From the NCBI GenBank assembly GCA_015680685.1, contig MNCI01008344.1, positions 50,739 to 114,738 on the forward strand: 64,000 nt of DNA. Reading direction: 5' to 3'. Below, piece by piece: positions 34,817 through 45,739 of this stretch; the first letter of the stretch is position 1, and the number at the start of each line of letters is the position of its first letter. Under the pieces are notes generated by a model. It worked only from the letters and a program-made list of their open reading frames with translations. It ran no database searches and was not told where the DNA came from. The stretch is from Gnetum montanum. Lineage: Eukaryota > Streptophyta > Gnetopsida > Gnetales > Gnetaceae. Both the position numbers and the translations under genes were made by a program.

Positions 34817-35480
34817 TTACATGGAGTTCATGTTCTTATTATTGATCATGGTGTTTTATGTTTACCATTATTATAAAAAAATATTTGAAACTGATCATTA
34901 TAAAGGTATAGTTATGCATTGTTTTGTGAACCTTATGGTATCAAAGTTCTTTTAAAAATTTTTACCATTAACTTTTGTTTACCTATCAATTATAATTTGT
35001 AGAGAGGGGATGAATGGTTTAGATGTATTAAAGAAAGAAGGAAATATGTTTAATTTTGTAGTTAGTGATGTGAATGTAGTTTTTCAAGATGATTTCAAAA
35101 AAGCAAAGTATGTTATAAAAAATAAGTATACCTCTAATAGGTAAGTTCTTTGATATGTTGGAGGTTAAGTAATTTGATGTAGTTATTTGAATATATTTTA
35201 ATATTTTTTTCCTACTTAGCAATGTCTATTGCTGAAGATAAATATACTATCAACAAATTAGTTATTCTTGGAGAAAACCTATTCTCCTAAAAGATGTGAA
35301 AAGTGTGTGGAAACACATAATCAAGAAAAAAATCACTACAAATCTTTGTTTGTTTGATGGAAATAAAGTGGTCCAAAACAAGAAAAAAATTTTAGACATA
35401 CAAGAGCATAAAGATAAAATCAAAGGTTCAAAAATAATTTTGTGTAGTGAAATGGAAGAGAGGTTTATTACAAGTGGGTA
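34817..35480 (+). pseudogene. Type-B response-regulator receiver domain, intron-containing fragment
   Basis: Three pieces read like a plant type-B ARR receiver. Exon 1 piece (34817-34873): LHGVHVLIIDHG, matching the family start FPxGxRVLVVDDD. Exon 2 (35003-35140, after acceptor TTTGTAG): GLDVLKKEGNMFNFVVSDVN, matching LRERKDxFDIVISDVNMPDMDGF, with the phospho-acceptor Asp present and MPDMDG replaced by VVFQDD. The donor is GTAAGT at 35141. Exon 3 (35220-35480, after acceptor CTACTTAG): MSIAEDKYTINKLVILGE, then after a frameshift KDVKSVWKHIIKKK, matching MMSVDGE...GACDYLLKPxxxxELxxIWQHVxRKK. No GARP DNA-binding domain was found downstream. These proteins relay cytokinin signals in the nucleus. 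This copy is dead, having one of the two acidic pocket residues, a frameshift and stops. Confidence 0.6.
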
Positions 35481-35554
35481 AATGCTTGAAATAGATGGTA
35501 ATATGGTGTGTTTATTTTATACATGCAATTGTATTTTTTAAAATAAAGAAATAT

Positions 35555-36435
35555 GTTTTCTTTATTTAAAATTATCATTAGGTGAGACTTCAAAAGAAAT
35601 GATACACGAAAGTAACAACAATTAGTCTACTTATGTAGATTCATAATATAATCTTTAGGTAAAAAAAATATAAAAAGAAAAGTGTTATAAAAAGTACATC
35701 TTTGTATATAAATTTTGTAATTTTAACAAACATAATGATTTCAAATTATCCAGAAATGTCACTTGCCATTGAAAGGATAAATGAATTTGCATTCTAAATT
35801 TGCAAATGTTGATAGAAATAATATTTATTCCCAACAATTAAAGTTATGAAATGACAACTCATTCATGAAATCATGTTTAAGCTATCATGGCAATATTGTT
35901 ACTAGTGCTACATTAAATAGTCATATAGGATATGATTTATCAAATAGAAATTTTGATCAAAGTTATTATTCTTATGGCCATGATGGAAATCAACATTTGC
36001 CAAATGCATATAAAACTAAGTAAGATTATTTGTATGATGGTAAGGATGATATAATAAATGTATGTTATGTTTGTTTTATATGTATAGGTATTTTTTTAAA
36101 ATATAGTATGTTATCCTTATTTGGGATTATTATTAGGTGAGACTTCAAAGAAAATAGTACATGAAAGTAACATCAATAAGCGTACTTCTGTACATGCACA
36201 ACATATTCTTTAGGTAAAAAAAATATAAAAATAGAAGTGTTATAAAAAGTACATGTTTATATATAAGTTTTGTAGTTTTAACAAACATGATGTTTCAAAT
36301 TATGTAGAAATATTGCTTACCATTGAAAGGGAAAAAAATTTGCATCTAGATTGTATAAATGTTGAGAGATATAATATTTATCCTCAATAATTACAATTAC
36401 TAAATGACAACTCCTTTATGAAATTATGTTTAAGA
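35555..36435 (+). repeat. Partial tandem duplication of about 300 bases, 555 bases apart
   Basis: The segment starting TTATTAGGTGAGACTTCA appears near 35575 and again near 36130. Both copies continue through TTTAGGTAAAAAAAATATAA, AAGTGTTATAAAAAGTACAT and AATGACAACTC to AAATCATGTTTAAG (35880) or AAATTATGTTTAAG (36433). The unique spacer includes GHDGNQHLPNAYKTK-like coding. It directly follows the response-regulator fragment and may be its 3' exons and introns, duplicated. Confidence 0.8.
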
Positions 36436-36972
36436 CATAGGTTCAATTTCATTGGGTAGCATTTAGTTATAATTTGAGAAAAGAAAAAAAATAAAATTCC
36501 TTAAAAAGAATTCTAAAACTAGTCTACTAGACCTAAGGGATCTTAGTGGATGTAATTAAAAAATTTTATTTTTATTTTCAAAAAGTCACTAAAGGCATTG
36601 TTATATTTTTCTATAATTCTTCTAAGGTATCATATTGGCTATATGCCTTAGGTTGCACTTACACTCATTCTTTTGGATCACATTTCCTTAGTGCATGTGA
36701 TGTACTTTTGGATTTTCTTATTATTAACATTATTTTTAAGGTTTAATTTCCCTTACTCTTTCTATGCAACCTTTAATGAGGTTTTAATGTAGTTTCCTTT
36801 CTCGTTCTTTGCTCCAATTCTAGTGAAGTTAGAAAAGTGGACATGACTTGAAAATGTGGGGTGTAGGAATTAAGACTATAATGTTAAATTAGAACTTTAT
36901 AACTCAATATTGTCTACTAGAATGAAACCTTATAACTCATGATTGTCTACCAAACATATTCTCAAAGGCAAC
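36436..36972. other. No recognisable feature
   Basis: AT-rich DNA between the duplicated block and the A4 LTR. The short reading frame at 36546-36746 has no family resemblance. Confidence 0.5.
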
Positions 36973-37677
36973 TGATGAAGTGTATTTTGTCTAGCTCTAA
37001 TATCAAAGCCCTAATATCAGATACCCGATATCAAGGCCCAAGAAGCAATGTTGGATATCCAATATCATGGGATGCATTCCAACCTATAAATATAACACTT
37101 GGGCACAAGGTTTGAGCATTCTTTTGCCAATAGAGTAGTTGAACTCTTGCAATTTTATTCCATAGTCTTAGAGAACTATCAATGAGTGCTCGCAGTGTGG
37201 ATCTAAGTAAGTTGTATGGTGTCTTATTCGAGTGGCAATGTACTTGGGCACATTCCATGAACAACAATAAGATCGAGATTGATTCTTATTCATTGCACAC
37301 TTTGACTTAGATTAAATTTACTTTTAATGTAATTTATACTCCATATACTTAGTTAATATTTACATTTTCATGTATGTTAATGAATTAGTGAAATGAGCAT
37401 GACCAATTTCGAGAGTAAACATGTATTCACTTGGTAACCTCAGCAATGTTATTATGTGGTTCACCTAGTAGCATAGTGCTTGGTAATCCCAGTAGTAGAT
37501 ACATGGGTTCAGGACATGTATGGCAAGCTGGGAACAGACAGTCATCACCCATAGGCTAGTTTAGACTTTACTTTCCATTATTAATTAGTTTAAATAATTG
37601 ATTTCTTTATTATTGGTAAGAGTAACATAAGGTTGCAACAACATCAATTATCATATGCCTTAGTTTGGACTAAAACA
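36973..37677 (+). repeat. A4 5' LTR, left piece
   Basis: Starts TGATGAAGTGTATTTTGTC, nearly identical to the 3' LTR start at 60642. U3 holds AATATC/GATATC repeats (36999-37072) and TATA box CCTATAAATATAAC near 37083. Cut at 37677 by T1. The LTR continues at 55463 with matching A-family U5 sequence. Confidence 0.9.
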
Positions 37678-38831
37678 TGAAACACCACAAAATTTGGAGC
37701 TTAGTACTTGTCCAACACCAAGTAGGTCCCTGGGACCCCAGACAACAACAACTACATTTGGTGTCAAACATGGCAACTTCGGAGAGCAGATGCTCAATTT
37801 TTGCTAAGTATGCAGTTCCAGTGTATACGCCCAAGTGTACGTTCACAGCGTATACGCTCGGCGTACACGCCCAGTGTATACGCCCAGCGTACACGCCCCG
37901 CATGTACGCTCACCAGGTACAACAGATGCATACGCCCGGCATGAAACCTCCAAAGAAGACATGAAAACAACACTACAGAGCGAGATTTGGCACAAGGCAG
38001 CAACCATCAGCATATACGCCCAACCATCATCAGCATATATGCCCAGCGTATGCGCCCAGCGTCCACAGCATCTCCACCCGAGTTCGCATACGCCTAGCAT
38101 ATCCAGCGTATACGCCTAGCATATCCAGCGTATACGCCTAGCAGATGTAATATATTGTATATTTGTAAATATTATGCACCCGGTCAATGTGCCACGTGTC
38201 TCCTAACCCGAGTCTAGCATAACAACCGATATAAAAGCCCCAATTTCCCACTTGAACTAAGTCGGCTGCCAAAATCCGAAATCATACCAAAGAACAATTA
38301 CACTGAGAACCAAAGCACAAAAACCTCTTACGCTGGACAACCCTGTACGCTGAGCATACAGTCTCTACGCTGTGCTTACAGTGCGATCCAACTGCAGTCG
38401 TCCTTGCATCCACGGGGGCTTTCGTCCGCCTTGTGTTCCACTCACAACTACGTTTGACCGGTGCATGTATTTTCATTCCATAATACCATTGTTACATTTT
38501 CTTCCTACAATTGTTTACAGTCCGCATTAATTCTTGCACGTATTCTATTTACGGTTGTTTACGTCTACGCTCTGTTCACATCGTCTACGTTGTTTACACT
38601 GTTTACACTCTGATTCACACCTGTTACGTAGTTTACATATAACCCAGCGTATAGCACTTCGGTGTACGTTCGGGGAAATCCTTGTTTGATCCGCATGCAG
38701 ACCACCCAAGGTACTCTACCTTCGTGCATTCCAGCTCACCCTCAAGCGAAGGTAGGGTCTTCTGTGCACGTCCTGCGATCCCACGGTCTATGTTTCCTTC
38801 CAGCCGGAGACCAACGATTTCGGGCGGTACA
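37678..38831 (+). repeat. T1 5' LTR
   Basis: 1154 bases from TGAAACACCACAAAATTTGG to TTTCGGGCGGTACA. U3 has a dense array of GCGTATACGCCCA units (37830-38140). The TATA box is CCGATATAAAAGCC near 38226-38240. By eye about 20 substitutions separate roughly 300 aligned bases from the 3' LTR, plus a difference in array unit number. Confidence 0.95.
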
Positions 38832-38835
38832 AAAA

Positions 38836-38851
38836 TTGGCGCTAGAAGGAG
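38836..38851 (+). promoter_or_regulatory. T1 primer-binding site
   Basis: TTGGCGCTAGAAGGAG begins four bases after the LTR end. TTGGCG-type sites are usual in Tat-lineage elements. I cannot name the tRNA without a search. Confidence 0.75.
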
Positions 38852-38879
38852 GGCCTGAACCTTCACCTAAAACCTTACC

Positions 38880-39430
38880 TGCACGCTCCCCAGCGTCTAC
38901 GTTGATCAGCGTTTACGCTGCCCCGTTCAAAACTCACTCTCTGCAAGTTCTCCAGCGTCTACGTTGCCAACTCCACGTGGACTCTGTCCACAGAATCCCC
39001 AACGTCTACGCTGCCACACACACGCGACACATTTTATGCTGTAGATTTTCCTTATGCCGCACATCAGGCTGTAAATGTTTACGCTGCATATTTTACGCTA
39101 CACTGTTGTCCATTTACGCTATACACTCTTTACGCTGTAGACCTCGTCTACGTTGTACACCAACTTTATCCCTGCTATTCTGTCTACGCCGCACTCTTTG
39201 TACCATACATTCTGTTTACGCTACCATACGTTATACCGCATTCTATACGCTGTAACCCTGTTTTACGTTCCACCCTGACGTTGTATACGCTGTCTAGCGT
39301 ATACACTGTACTCCCTACGCTGTAGACTTGTCTACGCTGACCCTATACGCTGTGCCCATATACGCTGTATACGCTGTCCTTATACACCGGCAGTTATACG
39401 CTGTACGCTGTACTTACACTAATTTCACAT
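38880..39430 (+). repeat. T1 leader: array of TACGCTG-type motifs
   Basis: More than twenty copies of TTTACGCTG, TATACGCTG, CTACGCTG and close variants, with variable spacing, fill the leader between primer site and gag. The same motif family occurs in the LTR U3 and at 47693-48600. It is not a fixed-period tandem repeat. CpG is retained in most copies. Confidence 0.9.
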
Positions 39431-39463
39431 CCCTACACCGTGTCACACCCTCGACAGATCATC

Positions 39464-41454
39464 ATGAACCCTGTAAACACCACCACTGCAACCGCTCAAG
39501 TCACCGACGTCGTGGGCACCATGGCCGTCCACCAGCCCACGGCACAACCCACAGCAGGGCCCCGCTAGTCCCTAAGATTGCAAGGGAGGAACCCAACCTT
39601 CAACATTATAACCCAAGACTAGTACAACTTCATATGTGTGTAGCTACAAGCTGGTCTGGCAGTAGATTGAACCAAAATGGATGTGAAGAGGCAGTTCAAA
39701 CTCTTCTACAGGGGGGACGCGAGTTCATCCCCTCTCCGTACGATATAATCCCTGTTCCAGAACAGTACTCAGAGCTCGTTACATGACTCCTCCTGCAAAG
39801 GAGCCAGCTGTTGGATCAGCCTACGGTAGATCTCCAACCGAAAGAGGAGGACGAGTTCGCGGCCCAATCAGAACACGAGGACTCCTATCACACCCTCAGT
39901 CCACAAAACCATGTCAACCCCATTTTTCATCCAGACACAGGGCAAGTCATGCCCCTCCAACCCCTCAGACTCACCCACACACAAATGCCTCCACCGGAAA
40001 CATCCTCATTTGCNATAACCCAACAGGGGGTCCCTCCACAAAACGTAGCTGGACAATGGGCAACGATGGGTGCTCAACCACAACAACACCAACCTCCTCA
40101 CTACAACATACCATCCCATACGGTTCAACCAGCCAACGTTCCACCAATACAGCGGCAACCACAGCAACAATAGCCTTTCCCCTATAACCTGTCGTCCCTA
40201 ATGCCACCCCCTATAAACGTGTCACAAGCACAACTCCCAGCTGCACAAGTTTTGGCCTTTCAACCTACCATACAACACTCTAACCTATACAATATACCAC
40301 AACCTCAAGCTGCCATGTCACCGAGTGCCCAAGACTGGGCAGATGCCAAAAAATTAATGCAAGAACTTACCGACGAGGTAAAGCACCTCAAAACGGCTGC
40401 CAACGGAGAGCTGAAGGTAGTGGATTTCTACCACGATGACCCCATCAGCCCATCCATCCCGCCTCTAACCTTTCCCAAAGGCATATCATTGCCGAAACTA
40501 ACTAAGTATAACGGGGAGACGGACCCCAATGCACATCTCATAACATTTAGGTTAGAATGCATGTTACTCCAGGCATGGCCCCATCCCATCTTGCGAGTGT
40601 TCCCTATGTCCCTTGCCGGGAGAGCACTCGATTGGTACCGGGCCTTGCCGAGGAACTCTATACTCTCCTTGGAAGAGTTGTTACACCAGTTTGTGACCAG
40701 GTTCAAATATAACTTGAAACCTGAGGCGACATTGGACAGCCTTATACAGGTTAAACAAGCGCTGCTTGAACCTATGCAGAAATTCATTCAGAGGTGGAGC
40801 GCTGCTCTCAACGAGCTACATGAGCCAATCTCCCAAACATACCTACTTACTATTCTGAAAGGGATCATTAATGACTTTTTTAAACCCAAGTTGTACTACC
40901 TTAATGCGCGTAACCTCAACCAAGCTTTTGTACAAATCAAAAACATAGAAAAGGCGGCTCAAAACAGCCACGACCCTGCATACTTAGCCTTTAAAAATCA
41001 ACACACTAAAAAAGACAAAGAGAAGGCTAAAAAAACTATAGCAGTGATAGCAGGAGTGCAACAAGCAAACATGCCACAACAAAGTAAACCCCTCGTAGCC
41101 CCTACAAACTATAATAAACCTATCCCCACAACCGCGCCAGAATCATCATCATTGCAGAACCCAACAACGAACCGTACGCGAAATTTCGAGAGGAAAGAAC
41201 CCTCTAAATATACGCCTCTACCAATGAAGCCATCCCAACTCTTTGATCAACTCCTGAAAGCTGGGTTAATGAAACATAAACAGTTATCCCCTACAGCCAT
41301 CCAGAGACATGACCGATTTTGTCAACTCGTTCAGAACCCAAGCTTAGCAACGCCGGATGAGCCTCCAGTGCCCAAAGGCTTTAGAATGGATCGCTTCTAC
41401 GATTATCATCAGTGCAATGGGCACCGTACGGATTGTTGTTTCACCTTAAAATAG
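39464..41454 (+). pseudogene. T1 gag
   Basis: Probable start at 39464 (MNPVNTTTATAQ). A shift near 39555 leads into the frame that holds to 41454, interrupted by TGA at 39784 (Arg-like site), TAG at 40171 (Gln-like) and TAG at 41452. Domains: acidic and then Pro/Gln-rich N-terminus (39811-40300), a helical segment (SAQDWADAKKLMQELTDE), and the retrotransposon gag domain (LPKLTKYNGETDPNAHL, SLAGRALDWYRALP, FVTRFKYNLKP, 40480-40960). The C-terminal YDYHQCNGHRTDCCFTLK is the usual Tat gag ending with a C/H cluster. The ORF after the last TAG continues in the same frame as protease. Confidence 0.9.
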
Positions 41455-43431
41455 GACATACAGCGGATGATCGACGATGGCCAAATCACCTTTGATGAGG
41501 CCAACCCGATCCAACCACAGAATCAAGCTATGGAGGTGTATAAAGACCCTCTAAACACCAAAGAGGCGTCGTACGTCATCAATACAATCTACCTTGATGA
41601 TGATTCCAAGACACGCAACATTAACATCATCTACCCTGAGTGTACACAACAAACATCTAATAGGCCGTTTATAGTTTGCGTTCCTGCTCCTACGTCCACA
41701 TCCATGCCCCAACCACCGCATGCCCCACAGTGGCCATATGTTGTTCAGGTGCCTCCAGCTGTAGCAACGTCTAACACCATGACACGCGACAAACCATACG
41801 TGGTGCGTGTCCCTCCCGTCATTCCCTCAAATGCACCAACCCCTTCTACTCGGCCTGCCCCTTTTGTAGTTCGAGTACCACCAGCAATCGCAGAAGCGGA
41901 GGACCAACCTCTGCCAAAACCAACCCCGTATGTCATTAGGATACCTGAAAGTCCTAATGATTACCAAGCCTCCACCTCACAAACGCAAGGCGAACCTAGC
42001 CCCTACATCATTAGGGTACCTGGCCGGCCTTCTGACCAATCACATTCGACTGTCCAACCGCAACTCCGCCCGGCTCCATATGTGGTAAGAATCCCCAGGC
42101 AACCCGAGGCTCCAAGAGCAGCCCCACCTCCACGCCACACACGAGAACCCTTAGCGGATAGGCTTACATGTGAACGTGTGGAGAAGGAACGCCAACGGCT
42201 AGCTGTGGGGCCACCTAAGCCCACTTCACTTAACTCCGTACCCATGTTGTCACCTAACAACCCACCAAACGCAGGCAACGAAAGTGAATCATCTAAAAAA
42301 CATGAACCATCTAAAACGACGACGCCGAGCAAAAATGACAAATCAACAAAACACGAAATAAAACTGTTGGGCCCAATGGACCCAATCATCGTCGATAAAA
42401 ATTTCCACAACAGCAGAGACTTCGCAACAGCTTTGACACAAGTCACCCAAGCATTGAAGCAAAAGAACACTTCACTAAGCTTGTATGACCTGGTTCTAAC
42501 ATCGCAAACACATCGTGAAGCTTTGGTACGTATGTTGATGTCGATCCCAGTAAGCGAGGACTTGCCTCCAAACAAACCCTCCATTCACGCGGTAATGTAC
42601 TCGCCTCACGGGACAACTCCTAAACCATTAAGCTTCCATAATGATAACATTAAGATGGACAAGAAAATAAGGGAGGTAACAACAACCCCCATGTTCATAA
42701 CGATACGCATGAACCAGTTCAAGATACATAGGGTCAACGTAGACGATGGAGCCGCTACAAATGTGGTACCATACCCAATCGTTGAACAACTATGGCTAAT
42801 GGAGTCAATGAAACCGACTGCGACTACATGTTTAAAATCATTCAACGGGTCACACGTGATGGTCAAAGGCACAGTGACCTTAGACTTCATAGTGAGGGAT
42901 CAATTTCCCACGTCCACCGATTTGCTAGTGGTCGATGAAATGCCAGGATTCAACTTAATACTAGGGAGACCCTGGTTGGCCCAACTAAAAGTGGTCTCCT
43001 CCGCTATACACCAAGAGATCCACCTGCCTTATGAAGGCAATGAAATCATTATACATGGGGAGGCTGTTATGCTTATCATTTCATCACACGTAGACATGGA
43101 CCAAGGCTCAGAGGTCGAGCTTGAGGAGCCTAAACAAAACGATAAAAATGCGCGACAACTGGTAAGCAATAAGCCTTTAAACATGAAACAGGATCCACCT
43201 AAAATGGAAACACCTGCATCTAACATTGTACATGTGCCATCTCAAATAGAAACTAACACAGAACTCATAACAAACACCGAAACATCTAAAAACACTAACA
43301 CAGAAGCCATTCCATCAGACGTCCCTTGGGCCGAATTACCGTTTAACATAATCAGCGAAGGGGACGCTCAATATAGAATCATACCCATTGACACATCGCC
43401 TAGCATTAAAAGGAAGAAAATTAAAAAATGA
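41455..43431 (+). CDS. T1 protease ORF with PYVVRVP repeats
   Basis: Open for 659 codons from the TAG at 41452 to TGA at 43429-43431 (first Met codon 41467), in frame with gag. It starts DIQRMIDDGQI, the conserved Tat link after the gag knuckle. The middle (about 41660-42115) holds seven copies of a P-Y/F-V/I-V/I-R-V/I-P motif spaced about 20-30 residues apart in Pro-rich sequence. A basic/Ser-rich linker follows. The retropepsin region is at about 42690-43070: FKIHRVNVDDGAATNVVPY (active-site loop D-D-G-A, as Tat proteases have D-x-G-A), then LVVDEMPGFNLILGRPWL. The C-terminal acidic tail to 43431 is unassigned. It may be expressed only as readthrough or after repair of the TAG. Confidence 0.88.
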   Translation, partial: DIQRMIDDGQITFDEANPIQPQNQAMEVYKDPLNTKEASYVINTIYLDDDSKTRNINIIYPECTQQTSNRPFIVCVPAPTSTSMPQPPHAPQWPYVVQVPPAVATSNTMTRDKPYVVRVPPVIPSNAPTPSTRPAPFVVRVPPAIAEAEDQPLPKPTPYVIRIPESPNDYQASTSQTQGEPSPYIIRVPGRPSDQSHSTVQPQLRPAPYVVRIPRQPEAPRAAPPPRHTREPLADRLTCERVEKERQRLAVGPPKPTSLNSVPMLSPNNPPNAGNESESSKKHEPSKTTTPSKNDKSTKHEIKLLGPMDPIIVDKNFHNSRDFATALTQVTQALKQKNTSLSLYDLVLTSQTHREALVRMLMSIPVSEDLPPNKPSIHAVMYSPHGTTPKPLSFHNDNIKMDKKIREVTTTPMFITIRMNQFKIHRVNVDDGAATNVVPYPIVEQLWLMESMKPTATTCLKSFNGSHVMVKGTVTLDFIVRDQFPTSTDLLVVDEMPGFNLILGRPWLAQLKVVSSAIHQEIHLPYEGNEIIIHGEAVMLIISSHVDMDQGSEVELEEPKQNDKNARQLVSNKPLNMKQDPPKMETPASNIVHVPSQIETNTELITNTETSKNTNTEAIPSDVPWAELPFNIISEGDAQYRIIPIDTSPSIKRKKIKK

Positions 43432-43439
43432 CTAAAATA

Positions 43440-43745
43440 ATACCATCTCAACTAGTCCGAAATGACGTTAAACTATAGCCAGTCTGAAATGATGTTAAAC
43501 TATAACAACTCAAAAATAAAACACATAAAAACAACAAAACAAAAACAAAAACATTAAACTACACTCCCTATCTGAAAAGACGTTAAACTATCATGTCCAC
43601 AATGACATAAAACTAGCCATGATCAGAAATGGTCGGTCAACCAAGAAACCCATCCACGTTGTACGAAATGCTACTTGTTTACAATGGGGCCCGAAATGGC
43701 CTTAAATTACGCATAGAGGCCCGAAATGGTCTTAAACTAGATCAC
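43440..43745 (+). repeat. T1 motif cluster A (GAAATGACGTTAAACT)
   Basis: About six degenerate units: CCGAAATGACGTTAAACTAT, CTGAAATGATGTTAAACTAT, CTGAAAAGACGTTAAACTAT, then CACAATGACATAAAACT and two GGCCCGAAATGG.CTTAAA units. It lies just after the protease stop. Related units are at 48841-48945 and 52555-53150. The rest of 43746-44013 holds no recognised feature. Confidence 0.8.
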
Positions 43746-44213
43746 ACACTTGTGCTTTGTTTTTCCTCTTGTAATTACATCCGCATATTACACTTAGAAC
43801 AAATAAAAAAATATAAACCAAAATATTTTACATGGTCATGTCGTGTGTGCAATCAAACTCAAAATCAACAAAAAATATCTATACATGCAATGCTATACAA
43901 TTATATGTGTCAATTGTTTCCGTTCATCTCAAAGTTTTCAAGTTACAATTCCCGTATCAATTTGAGTCAGCATAGTTCCGAAGATAAAACTAAAAGCTAA
44001 AAACAAAAAAAAACTAAGCATTTGGGACAGGAGGATCGTCCCCTTTAGATCCACCAGCATTAGGGGCCCCGACTCCACTGGAGCCAGCTTCTTGAGCATC
44101 ACTGCCGCCTTCATCCTAAAAATACAAAACAAGAAAACCAATATAAGAATAAGAGAGTGTCAAAATTTCAAACATCCTTTAGCAAATCAGTTTCACAATG
44201 ATAGAATACTTAC

Positions 44214-44998
44214 CATAGGAGATCTCCCCAAACCGAACTCCAATCGATGAAGGATCTCTTCCTCCGAAACACTAGCCCAATCTGTTTCACCGAGGCCTAG
44301 GTCGACGTCTGTCAAGCCCTTTCCCTTATCAACAACTGACTATACAGGATGTTTCAGAGGAAATTCACCCACAGTAACTTCCCCAGAAGTAGTCGTAATA
44401 ACCCCCTTAGGTGATTCCATCTCAACTATGGTGTTCTCCGCAAAGGTATTGAACACAGAACATAAGCCCAAACCCTCTACGAACATATCAAGTTGTTGTT
44501 TCTCTATTGAAACTTATTTTAATGATTTCTTATAATGGTGCTTATGATTTTTCTCATCTTGGCCCCACTTATGCACCTTGGAGAAAAATGCCTTCCAATC
44601 CTAGCACTTCAGATTCAATAGGTCTATCTGGGCTTTACGTTCCGCGAACCTCCGAGTTAGTGATGCATGGCGATTTAACAAGTTCCAATATCTATTGTAC
44701 GTAATTTCGAACGTTCACCAAGAACTATCACCTACTAATCGAGCCGAAGTGAATTCATAACGAGCTTTGAGATCATCGCGTTCAGTCGATAGCTCGAAGA
44801 CTTCCTTCTCCTTTGTATGGATCTGCAACCATAGTTTTTCGATGGATCGCCTACAGGTCCACACCGACTTGGCGTTATGGACAAGACTTTCCACCACCTC
44901 ATTGTAAACCGGCCTTGGTACCTGTTCCACTTCTGGGGGTAATGTAGCCAAACTATCAATGCTAATCATCTCAGCAAGATCCCACCTTAACTTGGCAC
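44214..44998 (-). pseudogene. Antisense gene exon 7: coiled-coil exon
   Basis: Opens with GAKLRWDLAEMISID, then VESLVHNAKSVW and IEKLWLQIHTKEKEVFELST followed by ERDDLKARYEF, a heptad-like pattern. After TGA at 44715-44717 the same frame continues ITYNRYWNLLNRHASLTRRF, AERKAQIDLLN and SIEKQQLDMFVEGLG to the donor GTAAGT at 44213. Acidic C-terminal part: GLGETDWASVSEEEIL. Keeping one frame across three stops supports past coding use. Confidence 0.65.
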
Positions 44999-45739
44999 CT
45001 ATGCGTACGAAAAGATCAAATGTTAAGGCAACAAAAATAGGGTGTGACACTCTAAAACGGCAGGCTATTTAAAAACATTATACCTATTTCAGGGTCGACC
45101 TCCTGAATTCGTTCGACAACTTCTTCCACGATTCCGGCCACAAAATCCATCTTACTTGGCATTTCAGACCAAGTAAATGGCTCACGGGTGCGGGAACTAA
45201 CCTCAGTGGTCCTCTCAGGGGGAACTGTCTTCATAGGTACATCCAAGCGCACTGTCCTGGTCTCGCTGCCTTCATCTGACAAATGAAAACATGAAAATAA
45301 AATATCGTAGGAATGACAACTAATAGGGCAAGTTGAAATAAAATAAAAAGAAAACATACCACGCTCCTCGTCACCTTCTGGAGGATCAACTAAATCCAGA
45401 TCCCCCTGAAGAAAGCTGCTGAACATTTGTTCGACACCGCCCTGGTCATCCAATGGTTCAGTTTCATCGGTGTCTTCCTTTAGTTCCTCCGTCCCTCCTC
45501 CCTGATCCTTATCCACCTTTTCCTCTTCATTATTCTTCTTCGTGTTCGTCTCCTCCTCCTCCGTAATGGTTTCCAGTGCCTGCTTCCTCACTTCCTGAAT
45601 CAAGACAAAGATGTCAGCGACATGTAAGCAATCGAAAAGAAATATTATGGACACAATGAAAACAATAAAACAATAAGCTGGCAGAAGTCTACATACTGGG
45701 CATCTTGAATCTTATGCACTTTACTCATGGTTCCCTCAC

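Noticed and set aside
39783-40187. 134-codon ORF overlapping T1 gag
   Set aside because: The overlapping frame 39811-40173 continues in frame into gag on both sides and has the expected Pro/Gln-rich composition. This one is a shadow.
40428-40787. 119-codon minus-strand ORF opposite gag
   Set aside because: Shadow of the conserved gag domain on the plus strand.
42003-42584. 193-codon minus-strand ORF opposite the protease ORF
   Set aside because: Shadow of the Pro-rich repeat region. It has no motif of its own and, unlike 44014-48423, no splice-consistent neighbours.
45052-45654. Single 200-codon minus-strand ORF
   Set aside because: It reads through two introns (GTATGT...TTTGTCAG and GTATAA...GCATAG). 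The spliced reading gives better phase and domain continuity.
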